Of a stretch of 64,000 bases of DNA, positions 47,760 to 56,941 are shown piece after piece (the first letter of the stretch is position 1; each line of letters begins with the position of its first letter). Source of the DNA: Thermodesulfobacteriota bacterium (GTDB lineage Bacteria; Desulfobacterota_D; UBA1144; Nemesobacterales; UBA2774); NCBI GenBank assembly GCA_040754335.1, contig JBFMCV010000008.1:1-64000 (forward strand). The letters run 5' to 3'. A program made the position numbers and the translations under genes. The notes under the pieces were generated by a model. The model did no database searches and was not told where the DNA came from. It was given only the letters and a program-made list of their open reading frames with translations.

Positions 47760-48230
47760 TCAAGCCGCTGCTTTTCTTCTTCTCGCGGCGATTAGTCCGG
47801 CGATTCCCAATGTGCCAGCCGTCGCGATCAATCCCCACTCCGAGAGCGTCGGGATGCCGCGGGTTAACAGGCTGCATCTGTCGATCAGCTGCTGTCTGCA
47901 GCTAATGTAATCTTCCGGAAGCAGCTGCAGCTCTACGGGATCTTGGCCATCGGTATTGATAGCGCAGAAGAACTCGCCCGCATTGACCTCCTCAACCTCG
48001 TAATCTGTATTCGGGGGACCGTTCAGAGATATCAACACAGTAGTCGGGTTTAGAAAAAATTCGCTGTCGCTGCCGAGACTCCCGCCGGGACATAATAAAT
48101 CAATGATATCGCTGCCGCTTAATCCGTTTTGCAGGGTCGATATGTCGCACGGACAAACCGGCTCCTGAGCGGACGCATAAAAAGGAAGAAACGATACAGT
48201 CAGTAATAACATCAAGAAATAACTTCTCAT
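47760..48230 (-). CDS. IPTL-CTERM sorting-domain protein
   Basis: A 156-aa secreted protein: signal peptide (LLLTVSFLPFYASA), a Cys-containing mature part (CPCDISTLQ, LLCPGG, CRQQLIDRC), and at the C-terminus IPTLSEWGLIATAGTLGIAGLIAARRRKAAA-type tail (I-P-T-L-S-E-W-G, TM, basic cluster). IPTL-CTERM tails direct sorting and cleavage by an exosortase-like system. No sortase gene is in this window, so it must be elsewhere. An RBS (GGAGG) precedes the start. Confidence 0.88.
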   Translation of the reverse strand: MRSYFLMLLLTVSFLPFYASAQEPVCPCDISTLQNGLSGSDIIDLLCPGGSLGSDSEFFLNPTTVLISLNGPPNTDYEVEEVNAGEFFCAINTDGQDPVELQLLPEDYISCRQQLIDRCSLLTRGIPTLSEWGLIATAGTLGIAGLIAARRRKAAA

Positions 48231-48442
48231 TGTGTATCCTCCGTGAATATAATTGCTTGACGATATTGTTAAAATGCTTCGATTTTAACACAGTTTTGAA
48301 ATATAAATCAAGAGCGCCCCGTTAGGGGACAAATCAATGCGTCACTATGGAAACGGAGATTTAGACTATACTATATTATCAACGTAAGACGGGTCTTCAT
48401 TGTTTGTTAACATTCATCGGATATTATCGGATAAGCGTTGAT

Positions 48443-50314
48443 ATGAAATTTTCAGCCAATACCCGAATTGCCGTTGTTCTCCTGATAACCTTGGCTTTGT
48501 CTTTCGCGTTTTCCTGCGGCCAGCCCGAGGACGAGGAGGAGGCTTTGGAGGCCGCTCGGGAGACCGTCCCTTCCCCTGCGCCCGAACCTGAGGCGTTAGC
48601 TCCCGAGCCCGAGACCGAGGCGGCCGGGGATTCCCCGCCGAAGCTCGTGGTTGGCATAATAGTCGACCAGATGGCGTACGATTTCCTGGAAAGGTTCGCA
48701 GGCAAATACGGCGAGGACGGCTTCAGGAGGCTCGCCGGCGACGGGTTCATCTTCAGGAACGCGAAATTCAACTTCGTGCCTACGACGACCTGCCCAGGGC
48801 ACGCGTCCATATACGCGGGCGCTCCCCCTTCCGTGCACGGCATAATCGGGAACCACTGGTTCGTCCGGGCGCCCGAAAACGACGAGGTCTACTGCGCGCG
48901 CGACGCGTCGGTGAGTCTCGTAGGGGGCGGCGGGGACGAAGACGAAAAAGCGGGGCAGCTATCCCCCCGGAAAATGCTTTCCTCGACTGTCACAGACGAG
49001 CTGAGGCTCGCGACCGGAATGAAATCGAAAGTAATAGGCATAGGGCTCAAGGACAGGGCTGCCATAATGCCCGCAGGGCATCTCGGGAACGCCGCTTACT
49101 GGCTCGACGACGAGAGCGGCGGGTGGGTCACGAGCACTTATTATTACCGCGATGAAAAAATGTCCCGGGGCGCGAAGCCCGAGCTCCCCGGCTGGGTCGC
49201 CGATTTCAATGAAAAATATCCGGCCGGGAAATACGCGGACATGCCCGGCAGGGACGGCGTCTGGAACACCCTCTACGATATATCGACATACACCGAGAGC
49301 CTGCCCGACGACAACGCATACGAGAAATCATTAAGAGGCAGGGACGAAAAAACGGGGGAGTACAGGAAGCCCGTCTTCCCGTACGTATTGGAGGACGTGC
49401 TCGCCGAGAATCCTGACGAGACGAAGGGACAGTACGGGAGGCTCATAAAGGCGACGCCTTTCGGGAACTCGATCACCAAGGACTTCGCCGCGGCCGCGAT
49501 AAAGGGGGAACAGCTCGGACAGGACGACGTCACTGATTTTCTCGCGGTGAGCTTCTCGTCGACCGATATAATCGGGCATTACTACGGCCCGAGGTCCGTG
49601 GAGGTCGAGGACGCGTATCTCAGGCTCGATCTCGACATCGCGGACCTCCTGAATACTCTCGACACCGAGGTCGGCGAGGACAACTACCTCGTCTTCCTCA
49701 CAGCCGACCACGGGGTAGGGGACGTGCCCCTTTATCTGGAGGATGCCGGGATCCCCGCCGGATATTTCATCGACGACGACCAGGTAAGGGACAGGCTCAA
49801 CAGCTACCTCGGGAAAGAGTTCAGGCTGGGAGGCATCAGGTTCGTCCTCTCGTACAGCAACCAGCAGGTCTACCTCGACCGCGACCTGATAGAAGAGAAG
49901 CTCGGGCTCCCTCTCGCGGACGTCGAAAGCAAGGCCGCGTCCTATCTCATGAAGCTCGACGGGGTCGCGGATGTCGTGACGTCTTCAGAGCTTAACTCCG
50001 AGGACTTTACTTCAGGCGCGAGGATGCTCGTCGAGAACGGCTACAACAGGAAGCGGTCGGGCGACGTCATTGTTATAATGGAGCCCGCGTGGATCGAATA
50101 CAAGGAAAGGTTCGGGAAGAAAGGCGCTACGCACGGCGCGCCTTACGATTACGACACGCACGTGCCGATAATATTCTACGGGCGTCACATAAAGACTGGG
50201 GAGTCGATGAGGCCCGTGTACGTAACCGACATCGCGCCCACTGTCTCGGCGCTCCTCAAAATACCCTACCCGAACGGCGCGACCGGGAACCCGCTCACTG
50301 AGTTGTTCGAGTAG
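48443..50314 (+). CDS. PafA-like alkaline phosphatase lipoprotein
   Basis: A 623-aa protein from ATG 48443. Signal with lipobox (AFS-C, about residue 26), then an acidic Pro/Glu linker. Catalytic domain: VVGIIVDQMAYDFL (metal Asp), the nucleophile Thr in NFVPTTTCPGHASIYAG, GIGLKDRAAIMPAGH, SFSSTDIIGHYYGP and LTADHGVGDVP. This is the layout of PafA-type alkaline phosphatases, which hydrolyse phosphate monoesters at the cell surface or in the periplasm. Single gene. Confidence 0.9.
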   Translation: MKFSANTRIAVVLLITLALSFAFSCGQPEDEEEALEAARETVPSPAPEPEALAPEPETEAAGDSPPKLVVGIIVDQMAYDFLERFAGKYGEDGFRRLAGDGFIFRNAKFNFVPTTTCPGHASIYAGAPPSVHGIIGNHWFVRAPENDEVYCARDASVSLVGGGGDEDEKAGQLSPRKMLSSTVTDELRLATGMKSKVIGIGLKDRAAIMPAGHLGNAAYWLDDESGGWVTSTYYYRDEKMSRGAKPELPGWVADFNEKYPAGKYADMPGRDGVWNTLYDISTYTESLPDDNAYEKSLRGRDEKTGEYRKPVFPYVLEDVLAENPDETKGQYGRLIKATPFGNSITKDFAAAAIKGEQLGQDDVTDFLAVSFSSTDIIGHYYGPRSVEVEDAYLRLDLDIADLLNTLDTEVGEDNYLVFLTADHGVGDVPLYLEDAGIPAGYFIDDDQVRDRLNSYLGKEFRLGGIRFVLSYSNQQVYLDRDLIEEKLGLPLADVESKAASYLMKLDGVADVVTSSELNSEDFTSGARMLVENGYNRKRSGDVIVIMEPAWIEYKERFGKKGATHGAPYDYDTHVPIIFYGRHIKTGESMRPVYVTDIAPTVSALLKIPYPNGATGNPLTELFE

Positions 50315-50375
50315 AAAACCCCTTGTCCGATGTCGCTATCAATAAAAAAGTGAGGCGGTATGGCGGTTGCCCGGA

Positions 50376-50969
50376 TTATTTCTTCCTCGCCTCGCTCCCG
50401 TCGAACCTGAAGCTCCCGACTATCTCCTCGAACTTGTTTGTTAAGCTCGAATACACGGGATAGCACGTGAATATAGCCCTCTTGCCGTCGTCGACGAAAT
50501 AGATCGAGTATATCTCGTCCCCCTCGTCCATCCCTTCCCCGACCTTCTGCCATACCTTCTTCGCCTTCTTGCCGCCTATCGTGAAGTCGTCGATCTTCGT
50601 TATGTCCTTGGTCCGCGTGATGAGCTCTGCGAGCGTGCCGCCGTAACCGGGAAATATCCTGGCCTCTATCTTGAGCGTGTCCGCCGGGAAGTAGTGGTAG
50701 CTCCTTATGCGCGGGTCGTCGTCCCTGTAACTCTGGATCGAAAAGTAGTTCCCCGCGTCCTTCTCCGACTCCCCGAGGGTCTCGTATTCCTCCATGTACG
50801 TCACGAGCTGCCAGCCCTCCGGGTACTCGATCGAAAACCCGTGCCTGCTCTTGTAGGTCTCGTTCTGCGGAGGCTTCTTCGCGCCCTCGTCCTCGCCGGC
50901 GGCCGGGCACAGGACTGCGGGCAAAATGAGAAGCGCGCCGAAGATAAGCACGTATTTGAGGTCCCTCAT
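50376..50969 (-). CDS. Secreted protein of unknown function (PsbP-like)
   Basis: A 197-aa protein with a signal peptide (VLIFGALLILPAVLCPAAG). The mature region FSIEYPEGWQLVTYMEEYETLG followed by a beta-rich domain and GSFRF at the end resembles PsbP/DUF1795-like folds that begin with a Y-P-x-x-W motif. It likely binds a ligand in the periplasm. Followed 10 bp upstream by the small gene at 50980; the two form an operon. Confidence 0.65.
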   Translation of the reverse strand: MRDLKYVLIFGALLILPAVLCPAAGEDEGAKKPPQNETYKSRHGFSIEYPEGWQLVTYMEEYETLGESEKDAGNYFSIQSYRDDDPRIRSYHYFPADTLKIEARIFPGYGGTLAELITRTKDITKIDDFTIGGKKAKKVWQKVGEGMDEGDEIYSIYFVDDGKRAIFTCYPVYSSLTNKFEEIVGSFRFDGSEARKK

Positions 50970-50979
50970 GTTACCACGC

Positions 50980-51249
50980 TCACCCGCCGTAGACGAACAT
51001 CATCATTTTCTCATATTTCTTGTCGCAAAGCATCAGGTTTCGTCCGCCCCCCAGAGATTTCACCTCTTCTATCGCGTCCTTGATGGGGACCGTCCTGACG
51101 TTGTCCTTGTCGAGCACGATCTCCACCTCGTCCGCTTCCGGGAAGAGCGAGCGCAGCTTTATCGCGGCCTGCCGGTACTGGAGCCAGTCACCTTCCCCTT
51201 CGAGCGACCACTCGATCGCCCCCTTCGACCATATCTCTATCCTGAGCAT
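50980..51249 (-). CDS. Small cytoplasmic protein, 89 aa
   Basis: No signal peptide. The pattern (MLRIEIWSKGAIEWSLEGEGDWLQYRQAAIKLRSLFPEADEVEIV) suggests an alpha/beta fold. Its C-terminus has LGGGRNLMLCDKKYEKMMMF. No family recognised. It is the first gene of the two-gene unit with 50376-50969. The gap 51250-51584 upstream contains no recognised gene. Confidence 0.55.
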   Translation of the reverse strand: MLRIEIWSKGAIEWSLEGEGDWLQYRQAAIKLRSLFPEADEVEIVLDKDNVRTVPIKDAIEEVKSLGGGRNLMLCDKKYEKMMMFVYGG

Positions 51250-51584
51250 GTTATAACCGGTCTTCCCCTCCAGTCATTGCGCGCTTGTAAAGCAGCTGCT
51301 TCGGCTCCGGCTCGAATCAATCCTCTTAATTTCTGAAACTTGATTACGGAGTCCCTGTATAGTCCCAAAATTTAACACAGAATTAATAAAAAATAAGGAC
51401 TATCTAGGCATATTGAGAAATGCAAAACTCTGTTTTAGGTAGGTTTTTCTCATTGATTTTTAAGCGCGATAGAGGATTGCGGCCCGGGATGCCCGTGCCG
51501 CGCGAGGGATCGCCCCAATATGCCGATAAGGGGTTATTGATACTTAAACCGGCGATAAAACATTCTGGTTACGGGGGGTGTAAC

Positions 51585-52097
51585 ATGAAAGTAATTTTTC
51601 AATGTTTAGTCTTTGGCGTGTTATTGCTGTCGATTATTTTTTTACCGGGTCAAGCTCAGGTAGTCGAACAAAAACCGTATTCTCCCGGAAAAATGAAGTT
51701 TCCTTCTCCCAAAGGTCCCTCCGGGTTTTTATTCCTGAAAGGAAGCGTGAAAAACGGGTCGGCCGCGGAGCTCGAAAAATTCTTCAGGCAGGAGATGATG
51801 CCTGTAATAGCGAATAGTAAAGAAGTCAGAAGCATGAAGGTATTCAGCAGCAAAGACGATAAAAATTCAACTTACATCGTTCTTCTGGAATTGAAGCAGG
51901 GTTTCGCCGTATCCTCCAATTCGGGCGCAAAGGTTTTAACCGCCGGCAAGACACCGCAGGAAGCGTCCGCTCTCCTCAACCGGTTCTCCAGATATTTTGA
52001 TTCTGTTTACATATCCACGGTAGAGTTCGCTTCGCGTCCTGAACTCTCGATTACTCCGGGCATAGCGGGGACTGTACAGGCAAACAAAAAACAATAA
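51585..52097 (+). CDS. Secreted protein with ABM-like or dimeric alpha/beta character
   Basis: This 170-aa protein starts at ATG 51585 (GGGGGGTG upstream). It has a signal peptide (LVFGVLLLSIIFLPGQA). The mature part (SAAELEKFFRQEMMPVIANSKEVRSMKVFSSKDDKNSTYIVLLELKQGF) resembles small antibiotic-biosynthesis-monooxygenase-like domains, though that is a weak impression. A longer upstream frame gives no match. It is 32 bp from the next lipoprotein gene and in the same direction. Confidence 0.6.
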   Translation: MKVIFQCLVFGVLLLSIIFLPGQAQVVEQKPYSPGKMKFPSPKGPSGFLFLKGSVKNGSAAELEKFFRQEMMPVIANSKEVRSMKVFSSKDDKNSTYIVLLELKQGFAVSSNSGAKVLTAGKTPQEASALLNRFSRYFDSVYISTVEFASRPELSITPGIAGTVQANKKQ

Positions 52098-52129
52098 TAA
52101 AATTACGACTCGTTTAACGGGGGTGGGTT

Positions 52130-52861
52130 ATGAGATATATTATACGGTTAGTAATTGTTCCTGTGGTCCTTTCTCCATTAATGTTTCTGGCCTCGTGCTG
52201 CGACGAAGAACCGGCTGTACTGAATGTATATGTAGGGAATCTCTCGGAGCGCGAATGCAAGGAATTGCAAGGCTCCGTCAACGACAACGCCGACGACATA
52301 GTCTTCACCTGCAAAGGGGATGAAGTGACCCTATGCTGGGGAGGGACTGTCTCGTCAATCGAGCCCGGCATAGGCTCGGTGAGCTCCCCGGGAATCTCCC
52401 ATCAGACAGTGACCTCCGATACTGATTTTGTAGCCAAGCCTCCTAGCGGCAGCTGCGCCTCTTCGGCCAGTGTTACGGTTAATGTCGTTACGGAAGATAC
52501 TCCGAGCACCTGGGACGGCAAATTCGATTCTAAATGTAGTAAAATCGAGTTCGAGATAAACAAGGAATTTATCAGTGAAAGCATCAAAGCCAAGGATATC
52601 ACCGCCTTATGGGCGCCGGTCTTGAACTTAGATGGAGGAGGTACTTTCACATGTTCTACTCCGCCGTTTTTAGACGGGTTCCATGTGGAAGAAGTATTCG
52701 GATTTCCAATTTCACAGCCATTCATAACCGAAGCTTTTTCGAGAAAATTAAAAGCGGTGGGGAACTGGCAGTTCGTTTGGAAAGCCAATTGCAACGGATT
52801 TGTAATCAAGTGCGATCCGTTTGTGAATTTCCCCTTTGATCTGACGCTTACTTGTGATTAA
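52130..52861 (+). CDS. Cys-rich lipoprotein of unknown function
   Basis: A 243-aa protein. Lipobox MFLAS-C (Cys at about residue 23). Several cysteines in the mature part (ECKEL, FTCKGDEVTLCWGG, SKCSKIEF, FTCSTPP, ANCNGFVIKCD, LTC). The region VTLCWGGTVSS may be an immunoglobulin-like beta strand set. No family recognised. A GC-rich hairpin follows its stop. Confidence 0.65.
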   Translation: MRYIIRLVIVPVVLSPLMFLASCCDEEPAVLNVYVGNLSERECKELQGSVNDNADDIVFTCKGDEVTLCWGGTVSSIEPGIGSVSSPGISHQTVTSDTDFVAKPPSGSCASSASVTVNVVTEDTPSTWDGKFDSKCSKIEFEINKEFISESIKAKDITALWAPVLNLDGGGTFTCSTPPFLDGFHVEEVFGFPISQPFITEAFSRKLKAVGNWQFVWKANCNGFVIKCDPFVNFPFDLTLTCD

Positions 52862-52925
52862 GGGAGGGAAGCGGCAAAGTAACCTGGTCTGCTCTTCATG
52901 TCCTGAATGCCCGGTTATCCGCTCA

Positions 52926-52966
52926 GGGGGTGGGGCGTTTCCCGCCCGTTTCTCTGACCCCACCCC
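52926..52966 (+). terminator. Possible terminator hairpin
   Basis: GGGGTGGGG pairs with CCCCACCCC across a 20-base loop that contains a second short stem. No T run follows, so it would be an inefficient or Rho-assisted terminator. Confidence 0.4.
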
Positions 52967-53132
52967 GCATGTGTTATTTGCCGAAAATCCGGCTCACGGA
53001 CCTGTTACGGGGCCGGGTCAACTCGGTAGTTACCCGGTTATTATCATCTATTTAACTCATGATATATCCAATCTGATTAATAATGATTAGTATTAATCAT
53101 AGAATGCGAATCTTATATTCCCCTGAAAAATG

Positions 53133-53160
53133 TTGACAACATAAAGTGGTATTGTAGAAT
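53133..53160 (+). promoter_or_regulatory. Sigma-70 promoter of the riboswitch transcript
   Basis: TTGACA (perfect -35) and TAGAAT (-10, five of six) are 16 bp apart. Transcription would begin near 53167, just before the c-di-GMP aptamer. Confidence 0.8.
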
Positions 53161-53170
53161 GGTAATTAGC

Positions 53171-53252
53171 TAGAAGGGCAAACCATTTGAAAGAATGGGA
53201 CGCAAAGTCACAGGCCTAAGAACTTCCCGTTTACGGCGGCTGGATTGCTATA
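53171..53252 (+). ncRNA. Cyclic di-GMP-I (GEMM-I) riboswitch
   Basis: The aptamer core is clear: GAAGGGCAAACC, a P2 hairpin CCATT-TGAAAG-AATGG with a GAAA tetraloop, then GGGACGCAAAGTC, and GGCCTAAG of the second stem, closing with GGCTGG. These conserved blocks have the order and spacing of class I c-di-GMP riboswitches. The leader then continues about 95 bases to the gene at 53347, so that gene is probably controlled by c-di-GMP. Confidence 0.92.
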
Positions 53253-53346
53253 GTGAACCTGAATAAGTCGAACGACTGCTCTCGCCTTCCCTGAATTACC
53301 CCTTTGCTCCCCGTCACCCGAACCGGTCTGCCCGGGCGACTGGATC

Positions 53347-54009
53347 ATGACTAACGCTTTCTTACTGGTTATAACGCCGCATAAGATTACCTACAGCGGG
53401 ATCAGAAGCACTCTTGATCCTGAAATAATCAATCTTGATATCGTCTGGGCGGAAGATTATTTATGCCTGTTAAATACTCTCAAGAAGCCGGATATATCGC
53501 TGTTTATCGTGGATTGTACGGGAAAACCCCGGGATTACCTCGAAATAATTACGGTTATCAAGGAAAAAATCCCGGGTGCTAAAATCTTGTCGATTATCGA
53601 AGCGGAGAATCCTGATACGGAGCTTAAACTGCTTTCAATAGGCGCAAGGGGAATAATAACGGAAAATACAGGGTTTAATCTCTTTAACAAGGCCGTGCTG
53701 GAAGTTCTTGAGGGGAATATGTGGATCAGGAGAAAAATCCTTGAACGATTTGTCGAGAAAACGCTGTATTTCGAGGAATTCTGTTTTGAATTATTTGAAA
53801 ATCGCTTCAGCCGGCTGTCTGCAAAAGAAATCGAGATATTAAGGCTGGCGTCCGTAGGTTTAACGAACATAGAGATAGCCGTTAGCTTGTTCCTGACTGA
53901 AAAAACCGTTAAGAATTATTTGACTCATATTTATAAAAAACTTCATATTCGCGGCAGATCGGAGATAAATACGAAGGTCAAACCGCTTTACAGCTTTCTC
54001 GATCAATAA
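53347..54009 (+). CDS. LuxR-family response regulator
   Basis: A 220-aa protein. N-terminal receiver-like domain (LLVITPHKITYSGIRS, ISLFIVDCTGK with an Asp at the phosphoacceptor place, ISIIEAENPDTELKLLSIGARGIIT). C-terminal LuxR helix-turn-helix: RLSAKEIEILRLASVGLTNIEIAVSLFLTEKTVKNYLTHIYKKLHI. It probably activates or represses genes in response to a sensor kinase not found here. The c-di-GMP-I riboswitch in its leader adds second-messenger control. Receiver sequence is somewhat divergent. Confidence 0.88.
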   Translation: MTNAFLLVITPHKITYSGIRSTLDPEIINLDIVWAEDYLCLLNTLKKPDISLFIVDCTGKPRDYLEIITVIKEKIPGAKILSIIEAENPDTELKLLSIGARGIITENTGFNLFNKAVLEVLEGNMWIRRKILERFVEKTLYFEEFCFELFENRFSRLSAKEIEILRLASVGLTNIEIAVSLFLTEKTVKNYLTHIYKKLHIRGRSEINTKVKPLYSFLDQ

Positions 54010-54086
54010 ACCCTGAATAGAGGAACGGTAAGTCATCGGTATACCCGGAGGCTTGAGCCGGGCGCGCTTCGCGGGTGAGGCGCTGT

Positions 54087-54422
54087 TTACTTCTCCGCGT
54101 TAAACGCGCGGCTCACGACCTCCCTCAGGTCCTTGAAATAGATAACTTCCCTGTCCCTGAAGTTGAGGCACCCCTTCCCGCTCCTTACCGCGGGATGTTT
54201 CTCGGCGTATGGGGCTATGTGCTCCTCCGAGCACGTGTACAGGGAGACGTAGCTCTTCTGGTTCGCGACCGCGACCCACCTGTCCCCTACCTCGAAGGTG
54301 GGCATGTTATATTTCATGGATATTCTGGCGCCGGGGAACCACGACCGTATGCTCCCCAGTATTTCTTCCATCCTCCCCCGCCTCTTGGCCGGGACCTTCG
54401 CCATGTATTCGTCGATGGTCAT
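54087..54422 (-). CDS. DUF1801 (YdhG-like) domain protein
   Basis: A 111-aa protein. The pattern TIDEYMAKVPAKRRGRMEEILGSIRSWFPGARISMKYNMPTFEVGDRWVAVANQKSYVSLYTC and GKGCLNFRDREVIYFKDL matches the DUF1801 family of small alpha/beta proteins. Function in bacteria is unknown; related frataxin-like folds have been suggested. RBS present. Converges on the LuxR gene. Confidence 0.85.
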   Translation of the reverse strand: MTIDEYMAKVPAKRRGRMEEILGSIRSWFPGARISMKYNMPTFEVGDRWVAVANQKSYVSLYTCSEEHIAPYAEKHPAVRSGKGCLNFRDREVIYFKDLREVVSRAFNAEK

Positions 54423-54462
54423 TTTTATGCCCCTTCGGAAATAAATATATTATAACTATTTA

Positions 54463-55190
54463 ATTCCCTCCCCCTAGAGGGGGGGAGGGTTAGGGTGGGG
54501 GTGTACCTTATTATTTCTGTCATTCCCGACCCTGAATAGATCCCGTATTTTGAGGATTAACGACAATTGACCGAGGAATAGATTCATTGTTGCACTTGGT
54601 GAAGGGCGACCAATTTATTTTGACTTCGATAGAGCATCCCGAGCGCATAAACGTCCTAGTATTCAGCCGGCAGTGACCGGATTGTTATGGCTTCGTCAGG
54701 TTGCTCTCAGGTATTGGCATTGTTGCAATCAACCAGCAGTGACCAGTTGCTCACTCGTTCGCAACTGTTGCTTGTTCGAATCAGTTGCTCGCTCGAAATT
54801 GTAATACGGGACATGGTTCAGGGCAGGCACCGATCGGGAATCTCGTCTTTCCATTCTCATTCCTCCCTTTGGCAAAGGGAGGTTAGGAGGGATTTTTATT
54901 TTGTCTTTTCTTCTTCAATCCTGCGTCCTGTATCCTATTCGTAGGAGCGGCTTTCCTGAATAGATCCTGAAATAAATCCTGAAACAAGTTCAGGACGGCG
55001 TTCAGGACATGGTTCAGGACAGGCCAGCCGCGACCATCCGAAGGCCCTCACCCTACCTTGTCATTTCGAACTTGTTTCAGAGTCTCATCTTTGTGTTTTC
55101 ATTCCCTCCTTTGTAAAGGAGGGGTAGGGAGGATTTAAATCACTGTAATCAATCCGGCTGATATCTAGTCACCCTCATCAACTCATTACC
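54463..55190. repeat. Dense cluster of dispersed intergenic modules
   Basis: Runs here include CCCTCCCCCTAGAGGGGGGGAGG, GTCATTCCCGACCCTGAATAGATCC, CCTGAAATAAATCCTGAAACAAGTTCAGGACGGCG with TTCAGGACATGG, AGGAGCGGCTTTCCTGAAT, and CCTCCTTTGTAAAGGAGGGG. The gap 54423-55439 (about 1 kb) holds no credible gene. With 11480-12430, it is one of two major module clusters. Confidence 0.7.
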
Positions 55191-55439
55191 CCCGCGATTC
55201 GAGCTCCTTCGCGAGAGGCTCCGCGTGAACCGAGCGCGCGGACGTGAGATCGACGATCGGGAATATCCTCGCCTGCCAGTGCTTGCTTAAAGTTCCATAA
55301 ATGATATAAAAAGTGATAATACGTACCTGGACGGTATAATTTTATCCGGGCAGGAATTCCCGCGATCCGTGTCGGCTCATAGAAAATTATGAAGAATCTA
55401 GCTTAAAAGCGCGCCGTTTAGGTAATATAGTAACTGCGA

Positions 55440-56015
55440 ATGAGTAAAGGGAGATTGGAAGCGTTCAGCGATGGCGTCATCGCTATAATAATCACCATCA
55501 TGGTGCTGGAACTGACGATACCGCATGAGGCCGGTCTGGGTGCGCTCCGCCCGCTGATACCGAAATTCCTGAGTTACGTGCTCAGTTTTATTTTCATCGG
55601 GATATACTGGAACAACCACCATCATCTTCTGCAGGCGGTCCGGCAGGTTAACGGCCGTATCCTGTGGGCTAATATGAACCTGTTATTCTGGCTGTCGCTG
55701 ATCCCTTTCGCTACCGGGTGGATGGGTGAAAACCGCTTCGCAGCCTGGCCGGTCGCACTTTATGGCGCGGTCTTGTTATCAGCTGCGATCGCATATGTTA
55801 TCCTCACCCGCATTCTCATAATCTACCAGGGCGCGGACTCCATTTTAGCGACAGCGGTCGGCCGGGACTTCAAGGGAAAAGCATCTCTTGTGCTATACGC
55901 TGCGGCAATATCGCTTTCCTTTGTGAATTCGTGGCTTGCCTGTGCCCTGTACGTCCTGGTCGCTGCCATGTGGCTGATCCCTGACCGCCGCATCGAGAAA
56001 GCGCTCGCCGGATAA
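55440..56015 (+). CDS. TMEM175-like potassium channel (DUF1211)
   Basis: A 191-aa protein with about six TM segments. The N-terminal hallmark LEAFSDGVIAIIITIMVLEL (FSDGV motif lines the pore) is characteristic of the family; later, YWNNHHHLL and FWLSLIPFATGWMGEN match it too. Bacterial members conduct K+. Single gene, GC-rich, no partner evident. Confidence 0.9.
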   Translation: MSKGRLEAFSDGVIAIIITIMVLELTIPHEAGLGALRPLIPKFLSYVLSFIFIGIYWNNHHHLLQAVRQVNGRILWANMNLLFWLSLIPFATGWMGENRFAAWPVALYGAVLLSAAIAYVILTRILIIYQGADSILATAVGRDFKGKASLVLYAAAISLSFVNSWLACALYVLVAAMWLIPDRRIEKALAG

Positions 56016-56147
56016 GAAACTACTCCGGCAAACCCCGTAAGATACCGTACTTTCCCCGCGCGCGCGGAATATACCGCGACGACTTAATAAAAGATGGGAT
56101 TGTCCCGACCTGCTCGGTATAATATTATCCGGGCAAGCGCCCGCATT

Positions 56148-56867
56148 ATGAACCGCCTCATCGCCACACTGGGATTCGTCCTTCTCCTTGCAGTCTTCCT
56201 ACTCATATTCTTCGAAGAGGGATACATCCGCTTCAACTATCCGAGCGAAGAGAAATATCCTGTCCGCGGGATAGACATTTCACACCACCAGACGGAGATA
56301 GACTGGGGGATACTGGAGCGAGCCGGCCTCGATTTCGTGTTCATAAAGGCGACCGAGGGCGGGGACCACAAGGACACGAAGTTCGGCGAGTACTGGAAGA
56401 GGGCGGGGGAGCTCGGGCTCACGAGAGGCGCATACCACTTCTTCACTTTCTGCAAGTCGGGCAGGGAGCAGGCGGAGAATTATATCGCGGCCGTTCCGGC
56501 CGGAGCCGGGCTCCTTCCCCCCGTGATCGACGTCGAATACGGCGGCAACTGCAGCGCCCGTCCCGCAAAGGAAGATCTGATCAGGGAGATCGTCGAGTTC
56601 TCGGACATCGTCGAGCGGAAATACGGCAGCCGCCCGCTCATCTATACGACGAACCAGTCCTACAGGGATTTTATCTCGGGCGGGCTTCCGGGCTACAGGA
56701 TATGGATAAGGGACATATACAGGACGCCGCATCTCCCCGACGGCAGGGAATGGACCTTCTGGCAGTATACCGACAGGGGGAGGCTCTGGGGTATAAAGGG
56801 GTTCGTCGATCTCGACGTCTTCGGCGGCACCCGCGAGGAGTTCTCTGTTCTCCTCTCTCGCAACTAG
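56148..56867 (+). CDS. GH25 lysozyme (muramidase)
   Basis: A 239-aa protein from MNRLIATLG; a start 18 codons upstream (56094) is possible. Signal-anchor (LGFVLLLAVFLLIFF), then GH25 barrel: VRGIDISHHQTEIDW (catalytic Asp), FVFIKATEGG, YHFFTFCKSGREQAENYI, PPVIDVEYGGNC (second acidic residue), LIYTTNQSY and FWQYTDRG. It cleaves peptidoglycan. It is not near the phage genes, so it is probably a host cell-wall enzyme. Confidence 0.9.
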   Translation: MNRLIATLGFVLLLAVFLLIFFEEGYIRFNYPSEEKYPVRGIDISHHQTEIDWGILERAGLDFVFIKATEGGDHKDTKFGEYWKRAGELGLTRGAYHFFTFCKSGREQAENYIAAVPAGAGLLPPVIDVEYGGNCSARPAKEDLIREIVEFSDIVERKYGSRPLIYTTNQSYRDFISGGLPGYRIWIRDIYRTPHLPDGREWTFWQYTDRGRLWGIKGFVDLDVFGGTREEFSVLLSRN

Positions 56868-56941
56868 GGTATTACAAGTGATGCGCAGGGTATCTTCAGG
56901 AAAAATCGGGCTGCCGGTAGCTATGTCGCGCCCGGTAAGGA

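Noticed and set aside
55200-55439. Riboswitch or RNA gene before the TMEM175-like gene
   Set aside because: No recognisable aptamer core or conserved hairpins; only degenerate module fragments.
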